In this document: positions 7,742-14,097 of the stretch, in pieces
How positions within the stretch are numbered: position 1 is the first letter of the stretch
Layout of the letters: every line of letters starts with the position of its first letter
From: Patescibacteria group bacterium
GTDB taxonomy: Bacteria; Patescibacteriota; Minisyncoccia; Phycocordibacterales; GWA1-40-21
DNA length: 21,797 nt
Direction: 5' to 3'
Assembly (NCBI GenBank): GCA_018971765.1
Contig: JAGXAA010000006.1
Location: forward strand, 1 to 21,797
Made by a program: the position numbers and the translations under genes
The notes under the pieces: model-generated
Databases searched by the model: none
What the model saw: the letters and a program-made list of their open reading frames with translations, nothing else
Told to the model about the DNA's origin: nothing

Positions 7742-8869
7742 ATGAAAATACTATTTACGGGAGGCGGTTCAGGCGGGCATTTCTATCCGATAATCGCGGT
7801 GGCGGAGGAAATTAACCGCATCGCGAAAGAAGAAAGACTAATCGCGCCTCAATTATTCTTTATGTCTGATTCTCCTTACGATAGCGGAGCGCTTATTGAA
7901 AACAGCGTTGAATTCGTGAAAAGCGGCGCGGGCAAAATGAGGAAATATTTTTCTCTGCTTAATTTATTCGATGTTGCGAAGACTTTCATCGGCGTCATCT
8001 CAGCTCTGTTGAAAGTCTACAGAATATATCCCGATGTCGTCTTCAGCAAAGGCGCGTACGCGAGTTTTCCCGTTCTAGTGGCCGCGAAGATTCTAAGAAT
8101 TCCCGTCATCATCCACGAGTCGGACAGCGCGCCGGGAAGAGTCAACAAATGGGCCGGAAAATTCGCTGAAAGAATCGCCGTGTCTTATCCCGAGGCGGCA
8201 AGATTCTTTGACTCGAAAAAAATCGCCGTCACCGGAAATCCGATAAGAAAAGAAATAATGAAACCTGTGACGAACGGCGCTTACGAATTTCTAAAACTTG
8301 AAAACGATCTGCCTGTGATTCTGGTGATCGGAGGTTCTCTCGGATCGCAAATCATAAACGACGCGATTGTGGACGCTCTGCCCACTTTGGTGGAAAATTA
8401 TCAGATAATCCATCAAACCGGCAAAAATAACATAAAAGAAATTTTGAAAATGGCGGATATGGTTTTAGCCGGCAATTCGAAGAAAGGCGGATATAGGCCG
8501 TTTGATTATCTTAACAATTTGGCAATGAGCATGTCGGCCGGAATCGCTCAACTCGTCATATCAAGGGCGGGATCGGCTATTTTTGAAATCGCCGCATGGG
8601 GATTGCCGTCAATCATAATTCCCATAACCAATTCAGTTTCCGACCATCAGAGAAATAACGCTTACGGCTACGCGAGAAGCGGCGCCGCCATCGTCATTGA
8701 AGAATCCAATTTGAATGCCCATATTTTAGTTTCGGAAATCAACAGAATTATGAAAAACAAAAATGAATTGGAGCGGATGAGAAGAAGCGCCAAAGAATTC
8801 GCCAAAATCGACGCCGCGGGAAAAATCGCCAGAGAAATAATACGGATAGCCCTTGGACACGAGAGATGA
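7742..8869 (+). CDS. murG: UDP-GlcNAc:lipid I N-acetylglucosaminyltransferase
   Basis: MurG adds GlcNAc to lipid I to give lipid II on the cytoplasmic face. The 375-aa protein is a GT-B (GT28) enzyme. The N-terminal glycine loop is FTGGGSGGH (5-13) with His13 at the conserved position. A second glycine loop GGSLGSQ follows near 197, and the UDP-sugar site ISRAGSAIFEIAAWGLPSII lies near 273-292. GNPIR at the domain border and HESDSAPGRVNKW in the N-terminal half are also family features. The gene follows ftsW by 77 bases, enough for a weak internal promoter (a CATAAT box lies about 15 bases before the ATG). Its stop overlaps the gltX start by four bases (ATGA), so the two are translationally coupled. 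Confidence 0.95.
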   Translation: MKILFTGGGSGGHFYPIIAVAEEINRIAKEERLIAPQLFFMSDSPYDSGALIENSVEFVKSGAGKMRKYFSLLNLFDVAKTFIGVISALLKVYRIYPDVVFSKGAYASFPVLVAAKILRIPVIIHESDSAPGRVNKWAGKFAERIAVSYPEAARFFDSKKIAVTGNPIRKEIMKPVTNGAYEFLKLENDLPVILVIGGSLGSQIINDAIVDALPTLVENYQIIHQTGKNNIKEILKMADMVLAGNSKKGGYRPFDYLNNLAMSMSAGIAQLVISRAGSAIFEIAAWGLPSIIIPITNSVSDHQRNNAYGYARSGAAIVIEESNLNAHILVSEINRIMKNKNELERMRRSAKEFAKIDAAGKIAREIIRIALGHER

Positions 8870-10221
8870 AAACAGAAAATAAAAACAAAAAAATAATCGT
8901 TCGTTTCGCTCCAAGCCCCACGGGATTCCTGCATTTGGGCAGTGTTCGCACCGCGCTTTTCAATTATCTTTTCGCCAGACAAAATGGCGGCAAATTCATA
9001 TTGAGAATTGAGGATACCGACAAGGAACGCTCCAAAAAAGAATACGAAGAAGACATTGCGCGCGGCTTAAAATGGCTGGGTTTCAGTTCTGACGAATTTT
9101 ACAGGCAATCCGAAAGGGAAGACACATACAAAAAATATCTTAAAAAACTCGTGAGTGACGGCAAGGCTTATGTTTCCAAAGAATCCGACTCCGCGGAAAC
9201 CGGAAAGCGCGCTGAAGTCATAAGATTCAAAAATCCTAATAAGAAAATTTCATTCAGCGATATGATAAGAGGAGAGATTGAATTTGACACCACCGAGCTC
9301 AAAGATTTTATCATCGCCAAGAGCATCGAAGAACCGCTGTTCCATCTTGCCGTCGTTGTCGATGATTTTGAAATGGGCATTACGCACGTCATAAGAGGCG
9401 AAGATCACATCTCCAACACTCCGCGGCAGATTCTCATTCAGGAAGCCATCGGAGCCCCAAATCCATTTTACGCCCACATTCCCCTCATTCTTGACAAAGA
9501 CCGAGCCAAACTTTCAAAAAGAAAACACGGAGAGAAAGTTTCCCTTTCTTATTACATTAAAAAAGGATATTTGCCCGCAGCGATGGCGAATTATCTTTCG
9601 CTTCTCGGATGGAATCCGGGCACGGCCCAAGAAATTTTCACGCTGGACGAGCTGATTGAAGCGTTCAGCATGGAAAAAATACAAAAAGGAGGCGCGATTT
9701 TCAGCGAAGAAAAAATGAAATGGGTGAATAAAGAACATCTTAAGCTTATTCCGCCAGACGACATCGCGGGCGAAATTTATAAAATTATGAAAAATTTTTA
9801 CGATACGGACATGGAATGCGTCAAAAAACTTTCGCCGATTATTTTGGACAGAATAAGCTCTTTCGGAGACATCGCCGACTTGATTGAAGCGCGCGAACTG
9901 GAATATTTTTTCAAAAAACCGGATTATGAAGCGAACTCCCTGAAGTGGAAGGGGGATTCTGACATTGAAACGACAAAGACGAATTTGAAATACGCTCTTT
10001 CTTTGTTGGGCGATATTCCGGAGGGGCAATTTACAGTCGATAATACGAAAAAAGCGTTATTTGGTTATGCCGAGCAAAAAGGGAAGGGGAGCGTCCTCTG
10101 GCCTTTAAGATTCGCTCTTTCCGGCAGAGACAAATCGCCAGACCCTTTCACTTTGATGAACATATTGGGAAAGAAGGAAACGGTGGAGAGGATTAAAATC
10201 GCTTTGCAAAAAATACAATGA
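8866..10221 (+). CDS. gltX: Glutamyl-tRNA synthetase
   Basis: A class I aminoacyl-tRNA synthetase that charges tRNA-Glu. The 451-aa protein has the HIGH motif as HLGS (23-26) inside RFAPSPTGFLHLGSVRTA and the KMSKS motif as KLSKR (215-219). The family helix EDTDKERS and the segment VIRGEDHISNTPRQ are also present. The C-terminal third is the anticodon-binding bundle. Length is slightly below the usual 465-490. The ATG at 8866 overlaps the murG stop. Bacteria without glutaminyl-tRNA synthetase use such an enzyme to mischarge tRNA-Gln for later amidation; whether that holds here cannot be read from the window. Confidence 0.95.
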   Translation: MKTENKNKKIIVRFAPSPTGFLHLGSVRTALFNYLFARQNGGKFILRIEDTDKERSKKEYEEDIARGLKWLGFSSDEFYRQSEREDTYKKYLKKLVSDGKAYVSKESDSAETGKRAEVIRFKNPNKKISFSDMIRGEIEFDTTELKDFIIAKSIEEPLFHLAVVVDDFEMGITHVIRGEDHISNTPRQILIQEAIGAPNPFYAHIPLILDKDRAKLSKRKHGEKVSLSYYIKKGYLPAAMANYLSLLGWNPGTAQEIFTLDELIEAFSMEKIQKGGAIFSEEKMKWVNKEHLKLIPPDDIAGEIYKIMKNFYDTDMECVKKLSPIILDRISSFGDIADLIEARELEYFFKKPDYEANSLKWKGDSDIETTKTNLKYALSLLGDIPEGQFTVDNTKKALFGYAEQKGKGSVLWPLRFALSGRDKSPDPFTLMNILGKKETVERIKIALQKIQ

Positions 10222-10245
10222 TAATGATAGAAAAAGAAAATTCGT

Positions 10246-11523
10246 ATGCGCGTTAAAAAAAAATCATTCGCACTATTTTTATTATCAGCTTTAATTTTTT
10301 TTGGAGGAGCGATAAAGTCGGATGCCGCGCCCATAGATGAGTTAAAGGCGAAGATTGAAGAAAGAAACAAACAAAAGCGGGAGATAGCGAAAGAAATCGC
10401 CGAATACGAAGAAAAAGCCATTGAAGCCGGTAAAAGCGCGAAGACATTGCAAGGCACGATAAATGAGCTGAATATCGCCAAAAAGAAAATCGAAGCCGAC
10501 ATAAAAGCCAACGAAAACAAAATCAACCTCGCCGACTTGAGCATAAAAAAGCTCGGGATAGAAATAGCCGATACGCAAAGAAAGATAAAAACCAATGATG
10601 AAGTCGTATCATCGGCTTTCAGGAAAATCAATGAAGCGGAGGGGACGTCTTTCATTGAAAACATTCTCGCTTACGATAATGTCTCCGCGCTCTGGGACGA
10701 AGTGGAAACTTTGCTCAGATTTCAGATCGGCGTTAAAAAGAATATTGACGGATTGAAAATTTTGAAGAAGGAAATTCAAAATAAAAAGAATGAAAAAGAG
10801 AAAAATAAAAGGGAAATGTTGAACACAAAGTCCGAACTTAATGACCAAAATGATCTTATTAGATTCAACAAAGAAGACAAGGACCAGCTTCTCTCCGTCA
10901 CGAAAAACAAAGAAGCGAATTATAAAAAAATCTTGGCGGAAAAAAAGGCTTTGAGCGAAGCCTTCGCGAAAGAACTGCTCAAATTTGAATCGGAACTCAA
11001 ACTTGCCATTGATCCAAAAAGCATTCCGTCAGTGGGGGCGGGCGTTTTGTTTTGGCCGCTGGACAAAATATTCATCACGCAATATTTCGGCGATACCGAT
11101 TTCGCGATGAAAACAAACGCCTACAACGGCAAAGGGCACAATGGCGTGGACTTTCAAGCCGCTCCGGGAACGAGAGTCAAGGCCGCTCTGGACGGCATAG
11201 TTATGGGGACGGGCGACACTGATAAAGTTTGCAAAGGGGCTTCTTTCGGCAAATGGGCGCTTTTAAAACATAACAACGGATTGTCCACTCTCTATGCCCA
11301 TCTTTCGCTTATAAAAGTTTCTGAAGGTCAAACGGTTAAAACGGGAGATATTGTGGGGTATTCCGGCAATACGGGATATTCCACCGGTCCGCACCTTCAT
11401 TTTACCGTCTATGCCACTCAAGGAGTTCAAATAATGGACAGGCAGAGCGCCGTCTGCGGCGGAATATACCATATGCCCATAGCCGATCTCAGGGCATATC
11501 TCAATCCGATGCTGTATCTTTAA
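10246..11523 (+). CDS. Secreted M23 peptidase with coiled coil (EnvC/NlpD-like)
   Basis: Residues 1-28 form a signal peptide (basic start, hydrophobic core, likely cleavage after S-D-A). From about 29 to 255 the protein is a long charged coiled coil. The C-terminal 150 residues are a LytM/M23 domain: zinc ligands H298 and D302 in GHNGVDF and H385 in GPHLHF, with H383 and the LYAHL segment completing the active site, so it should be an active endopeptidase. Coiled coil plus LytM is the layout of EnvC-like division factors. That fits the position after mraY, ftsW and murG: it probably cuts or regulates cutting of peptide cross-links outside the membrane. The start lies 24 bases after gltX, with no clear ribosome site. 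Confidence 0.9.
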   Translation: MRVKKKSFALFLLSALIFFGGAIKSDAAPIDELKAKIEERNKQKREIAKEIAEYEEKAIEAGKSAKTLQGTINELNIAKKKIEADIKANENKINLADLSIKKLGIEIADTQRKIKTNDEVVSSAFRKINEAEGTSFIENILAYDNVSALWDEVETLLRFQIGVKKNIDGLKILKKEIQNKKNEKEKNKREMLNTKSELNDQNDLIRFNKEDKDQLLSVTKNKEANYKKILAEKKALSEAFAKELLKFESELKLAIDPKSIPSVGAGVLFWPLDKIFITQYFGDTDFAMKTNAYNGKGHNGVDFQAAPGTRVKAALDGIVMGTGDTDKVCKGASFGKWALLKHNNGLSTLYAHLSLIKVSEGQTVKTGDIVGYSGNTGYSTGPHLHFTVYATQGVQIMDRQSAVCGGIYHMPIADLRAYLNPMLYL

Positions 11524-11600
11524 GAAGAATATTATTCTAGAAATTATATAGGCCGCGACAAAACATATTCCAGAAAAAATTTTTAATTTGTGATGTGTCT

Positions 11601-11609
11601 TGATATAAT
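11601..11609 (+). promoter_or_regulatory. Extended -10 promoter of the 96-aa membrane protein
   Basis: TGATATAAT, an extended -10 with a perfect TATAAT, ends 13 bases before the ATG at 11623. An ATG at 11614 is followed at once by a stop and is not used. Confidence 0.55.
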
Positions 11610-11622
11610 AAAAATGTAAAAT

Positions 11623-11913
11623 ATGTCAAATTTTTTTATTTATAAAAACAAAAGCGGGGGATTCGTCAAAGGAATGCTTATCGTGATTGCGGCGATAATA
11701 ATATTCAGCTTTTTTGTGGACATTAGGTCATTGACTGAATCGAAACATCTGCAAGACAATTATCAATACCTGAAAACTTTGTTGTCATCACTGTGGGTGA
11801 ATTACATATCATCGGCAATATTTTATGTCTGGAATAAAATTTTTGTGAAATTAATTTACACAGATTTATTTCTGCATATTATATTGCCCAAGCTTCACTT
11901 AAAAACACCTTGA
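11623..11913 (+). CDS. Small membrane protein of unknown function, 96 aa
   Basis: The protein has a short basic N-terminus with K-S-G-G-F-V-K-G, one strong membrane helix (about 17-33), then a soluble or peripheral tail rich in aromatic residues (SSLWVNYISSAIFYVWNKIF). I recall similar short proteins in Parcubacteria that combine a G-G-F-x-K lead, one helix and a Trp-rich tail, often near cell-wall genes, but no function is known to me. It has its own extended -10 promoter and is the last host gene before the integrated element: its stop lies 62 bases to the left of the left attachment site. The C-terminus does not look cut by the insertion. Confidence 0.65.
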   Translation: MSNFFIYKNKSGGFVKGMLIVIAAIIIFSFFVDIRSLTESKHLQDNYQYLKTLLSSLWVNYISSAIFYVWNKIFVKLIYTDLFLHIILPKLHLKTP

Positions 11914-11975
11914 GGACAATGCTAGTTGGAAAAATTAGAGGTGATGAGGGGGGTGGAATTGAAAAAGTAATTGTA

Positions 11976-12004
11976 GTGTCGCACAATATTATGTTGTCCG
12001 TCAC
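11976..12004. other. Left dif-like attachment site (attL)
   Basis: GTGTCGCACAA (11976-11986), a 7-base centre TATTATG, then TTGTCCGTCAC (11994-12004), whose reverse complement is GTGACGGACAA. The two arms match at 9 of 11 positions in inverted orientation, the layout of Xer/dif sites. The left arm shares CGCA, one base, AA with the XerC arm of E. coli dif. AGTGTCGCACAATAT (11975-11989) recurs exactly at 20622-20636 in the same orientation, 8647 bases away. The shared block covers the left arm and the first three central bases, where strand exchange would occur. I infer an integration junction. Confidence 0.6.
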
Positions 12005-12084
12005 CCTTTACAGATTTGAAAATAACAATCACCAATAAAAATACTCTCATTGATTTTTTCTGTCAAGTTATTTTGTTGGTAATC

Positions 12085-12093
12085 TGTGGATAA
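12085..12093 (-). promoter_or_regulatory. Perfect DnaA box
   Basis: TGTGGATAA is the complement of the consensus DnaA box TTATCCACA. It lies about 80 bases inside the left junction, in an A/T-rich stretch just before the regulator promoter. It may help host DnaA start replication of the excised element or regulate the promoter. One box alone is not proof of an origin. Confidence 0.45.
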
Positions 12094-12099
12094 CTTTTC

Positions 12100-12131
12100 T
12101 TGACTAGGGTCGGGGGTATTAGTATGCTAAT
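12100..12131 (+). promoter_or_regulatory. Promoter and possible operator of the regulator operon
   Basis: -35 TTGACT (12100-12105), 17-base spacer, -10 TATGCT (12123-12128), with the ATG only 12 bases beyond. The -10 lies within the palindrome ATTAG, TATG, CTAAT (12118-12131), and ATTAGTAT occurs twice (12118-12125 and 12133-12140). A repressor bound here would block the promoter, which fits autoregulation by the AbrB-type protein encoded next. Confidence 0.55.
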
Positions 12132-12140
12132 TATTAGTAT

Positions 12141-12353
12141 ATGGAAAATTTGCAAATAACAAGAGTGATGAAGGTCGGTTCGTCTTTGGCTATTGTTATA
12201 CCTGTGAATATTTTGCGCGCTCTCAAAATCGAGCGAGGAGATCAAATGACTTTTGGCGTATATGCGGATGATGTCATTTGCATACGCAAAATCCAGCAGG
12301 AGGATTTGTTGAAATTAAAACCCCAAAATATTCAAAGTCAAGAATATTTTTAA
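12141..12353 (+). CDS. AbrB/SpoVT-type DNA-binding regulator
   Basis: This 70-aa protein is a single swapped-hairpin (AbrB/MazE) domain. The core runs from I6 to about I51, with the typical R-V-M-K-V-G-S-S-L-A-I-V-I-P start, then V-N-I-L-R-A-L-K-I-E-R-G-D and a final beta strand. Such proteins bind DNA as dimers and act as repressors or antitoxins. No toxin gene follows: the next gene, four bases away, is ParB-like. Together they form a two-gene operon transcribed away from the left junction and opposite to the structural block, so a role in lysogeny or copy control is likely. The palindromic promoter suggests that it regulates itself. The last 15 residues are a polar tail. Confidence 0.8.
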   Translation: MENLQITRVMKVGSSLAIVIPVNILRALKIERGDQMTFGVYADDVICIRKIQQEDLLKLKPQNIQSQEYF

Positions 12354-12357
12354 AACA

Positions 12358-13155
12358 ATGGAAACTGTAAAAGAAATATTTTCGGATTTGATTGACGACC
12401 CCAAGGACGCTATGCGGTCCGGACTTGATCGTGAAGGGCTTTTTGATTTGGCCGAGGACATAAAAAAGAATGGTTTGATCAATCCGATCACTGTGCGACC
12501 GGTTGCCGATAGATTTGAAGTTGTCGCCGGACATCGCCGATTGGGTGCGTGCAAGATTGCAGGCATTATAAAGATTCCGTGCGTCGTAAAAGAGTTGGAT
12601 GATCGCGCCGCGTTCTCCATCATGGCTTCTGAAAATTTAGTGAGAGAAGATGTCGATCCTGTTGATGAGGCAGAGTTCATTATTAAAATGATAAATCGAA
12701 CAGGGCAGACGGTTGATGAAGTCGCGCAAAATATTCGACGAAGTCGGCAGTATGTTGAGGATCGATTAATTGTCGCTGAGATGCCGGATTACCTGAAAGA
12801 TTTTTTGCGTTCAAAACAGATCAAACTTGGGGCGGCTTTAGCTTTAAATCAGATAGCTGATGAGAATACTAAAAGTATGTGGGTTGGTATGGCTGTGCGT
12901 GACGGTGTGAGTGTGCGAGTCGCTGATTATTGGTTGCACCAATGGAAAATATCTCAACTACCAGGTGGCGTACTTTCAGAAATTCCTGCAAGTGATTTGC
13001 CGTCTAATGAACCGCAAGCTGTTTTATTTGAGTGTGCTATTGATGGAAAGAAATACGACGCGCGATTGTTTCGTACGGTTATGATTTATGAAGGCAATCT
13101 TTCGCTTTTTAATTCAATTGTGTCTGAATTGCGTTCCCCCTCCGCTAGTATTTGA
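12358..13155 (+). CDS. ParB/Srx-fold DNA-binding protein
   Basis: The 265-aa protein has a ParB N-terminal domain: G-L-x-x-P-I-T-V-R-P near 39-48, the CTP-pocket motif GHRRL (58-62, usually GERR) and ENLVRED (92-98, the E-N-x-x-R motif). A helix-turn-helix follows (about 117-137, TVDEVAQNIRRSRQYVEDRL), then a helical linker. A C-terminal region (220-260) has no clear family. Canonical ParB loads as a clamp at parS for partition, but no ParA is present. Solitary ParB-like proteins in phages and plasmids also act as transcription or replication regulators. It starts four bases after the AbrB-type gene. It is the largest early protein, so it is the best candidate for controlling maintenance of the element. 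Confidence 0.85.
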   Translation: METVKEIFSDLIDDPKDAMRSGLDREGLFDLAEDIKKNGLINPITVRPVADRFEVVAGHRRLGACKIAGIIKIPCVVKELDDRAAFSIMASENLVREDVDPVDEAEFIIKMINRTGQTVDEVAQNIRRSRQYVEDRLIVAEMPDYLKDFLRSKQIKLGAALALNQIADENTKSMWVGMAVRDGVSVRVADYWLHQWKISQLPGGVLSEIPASDLPSNEPQAVLFECAIDGKKYDARLFRTVMIYEGNLSLFNSIVSELRSPSASI

Positions 13156-13165
13156 TTTTTTCTGT

Positions 13166-13444
13166 GCGCAAATCCCATCCTCCCCCCCAAAATCCGAAAT
13201 GCGGGCGCCTCTCTGCCCGGGCGCCCTCCTTGTTTCTCCCCGCCGTCTGCGGCGGGCGGGGTGCGAGGTGCGAGACTCTGAATTTTTATTTTTCTCTTGA
13301 TTTTTACTTCAAAATTGTTGGGTTACCCTTGATTATTCAAGGGCGGGAACGCCCTTGTCGCCGTATCGGCTCTGCCCGCGTAATCGCGGGCGTTCTGCTT
13401 GCTCAACATCGTCGAGCTGTCCGAAATTGTCGCGGAGGGTGGGA
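13166..13444 (+). repeat. Left arm: array of six perfect hairpins
   Basis: Hairpins in order: GGGCGCC with GGCGCCC (13203-13226); CCCGCCG, loop TCTG, CGGCGGG (13239-13256); CCCTTGA, loop TTAT, TCAAGGG (13326-13343); CAAGGGCG, loop GGAA, CGCCCTTG (13338-13357); GCCG, loop TAT, CGGC (13360-13370); GCCCGCG, loop TAAT, CGCGGGC (13374-13391). The third and fourth share CAAGGG, so only one of them can form at a time. Confidence 0.85.
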
Positions 13445-13472
13445 TTTGCCTGTTTAGTGGCGCGTCTGCGCG

Positions 13473-13578
13473 AAAGCACACGACTTTTAAGGAAAAAGAA
13501 GCAGGGGAGAAGCGAACATAGTGTAATCACTGTGTTCAGCGCTACGAGCCTGCTTCTTTTTAGCCTTTTGTGCGCTTT
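13473..13578. other. Long interrupted hairpin of 106 bases (possible structured RNA)
   Basis: From the outside in: AAAGC pairs with GCTTT, CAC with GTG, AAGG with CCTT, then a perfect 13-bp stem AAAAAGAAGCAGG (13493-13505) with CCTGCTTCTTTTT (13549-13561). Inside is an apical hairpin, GAACATAGTG (13514-13523), loop TAAT, CACTGTGTTC (13528-13537), with one mismatch. Runs of T follow the main stem on both strands, so termination in either direction is possible. Confidence 0.6.
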
Positions 13579-13583
13579 AACGG

Positions 13584-13633
13584 TGCTTGAAAGAAAATGT
13601 CCGGTCCTACCGTAGGACATTTTCTTTCAAGCA
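13584..13633. repeat. Perfect 19-bp palindrome with 12-base loop
   Basis: TGCTTGAAAGAAAATGTCC (13584-13602) and its exact complement (13615-13633) flank the loop GGTCCTACCGTA. The same loop, with one change, tops the hairpin at 13728-13755. Confidence 0.8.
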
Positions 13634-13653
13634 AAACAGGCAAAAGAAAAGTT

Positions 13654-13791
13654 GGCTAGCAATTTTCTTTCTTAAGAAAATCTGTAGAAAACGTCCGCCA
13701 GCAGGCGGATTATAAAAAAAGATTGGGCAAGGTCTGGTTCTACCGTAAGACCTTGACCTTTCTTTTTTTATGGGTTTTCTACCTGCTAGCC
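13654..13791. repeat. Nested inverted repeats around the central terminator
   Basis: GGCTAGCA (13654-13661) faces TGCTAGCC (13784-13791). Inside these, GTAGAAAAC (13684-13692) faces GTTTTCTAC (13774-13782). The left side carries an extra small hairpin, ATTTTCTT, loop TCTT, AAGAAAAT. TCCGCC, loop AGCA, GGCGGA (13694-13709) lies further in. The whole set can fold as one branched structure. Confidence 0.6.
13714..13769. terminator. Bidirectional intrinsic terminator
   Basis: CAAGGTCT (13728-13735), loop GGTTCTACCGTA, AGACCTTG (13748-13755). The stem is preceded by seven A (13714-13720) and followed by a T-run (13763-13769), so a U-tract follows the hairpin on either strand. It lies between convergent operons, as expected for a shared terminator. 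Confidence 0.65.
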
Positions 13792-13801
13792 TTCTTTTCG
13801 T

Positions 13802-14080
13802 TCCCACCCTCCGCGACAATTTCGGACAGCTCGGCGGTGGCAGGCAAGCAGAACGCCCGCGATTACGCGGGCAGAGCCGATACGGCGACAAGGGCGTCCC
13901 CGCCCTTGAATAATCAAGGGTAATACAACTTTTTTGAAGTAAAAATCAAGCGAAAAAAAATAAATTTCGGATTCGCACCTCGCACCCCGACCGCCGCAGA
14001 CGGCGGGGAGAAACAAGGAGGGCGCCCGGGCAGAGAGGCGCCCGCATTTCGGATTTTGGGGGGGAGGATGGGATTTGCGC
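13802..14080 (-). repeat. Right arm: inverted copy of the hairpin array
   Basis: Reverse complement of the left arm, with the same six hairpins. All stems are kept except one outer pair of the CCCGCCG hairpin. The CAAGGGCG hairpin has loop GGGA instead of GGAA, so both copies fit the GNRA tetraloop rule. The main differences lie between hairpins: a 20-base A/T-rich patch, about five bases before CCCTTGA, and a patch after GCTTGC. Confidence 0.85.
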
Positions 14081-14097
14081 AATCTTAAAAATCTTAA

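Larger units (their letters stand above)
13166..14080. repeat. Foldback region: 279-bp inverted arms around a hairpin-rich spacer
   Basis: This gene-free region separates the convergent ParB-like gene (stop 13155) and the 636-aa gene (stop 14098). The arms 13166-13444 and 13802-14080 are inverted copies of equal length. The outer 89 bases match exactly, and the rest is mostly identical with three divergent patches. The spacer 13445-13801 holds further hairpins. No open frame here is credible: the frames in the arms are mirror images of one another. Roles that fit are a replication or packaging signal, structured RNA, a two-way terminator or a foldback (MITE-like) insertion. It takes up about a tenth of the element. 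Confidence 0.85.

Noticed and set aside
11526..11538. Short palindrome AGAATA, T, TATTCT after the M23 gene
   Set aside because: It is A/T-rich, short and lacks a T-run, so it is not a convincing terminator.
13166..13801. Hairpin array considered as a CRISPR array
   Set aside because: The hairpins differ in sequence and there is no constant repeat with regular spacers; no cas gene is present.
13152..14082. Two similar open frames of about 100 codons on opposite strands, rich in Arg, Gly and Pro
   Set aside because: They are mirror images created by the inverted arms, run through perfect hairpins, and show no gene-like start or conserved protein pattern.
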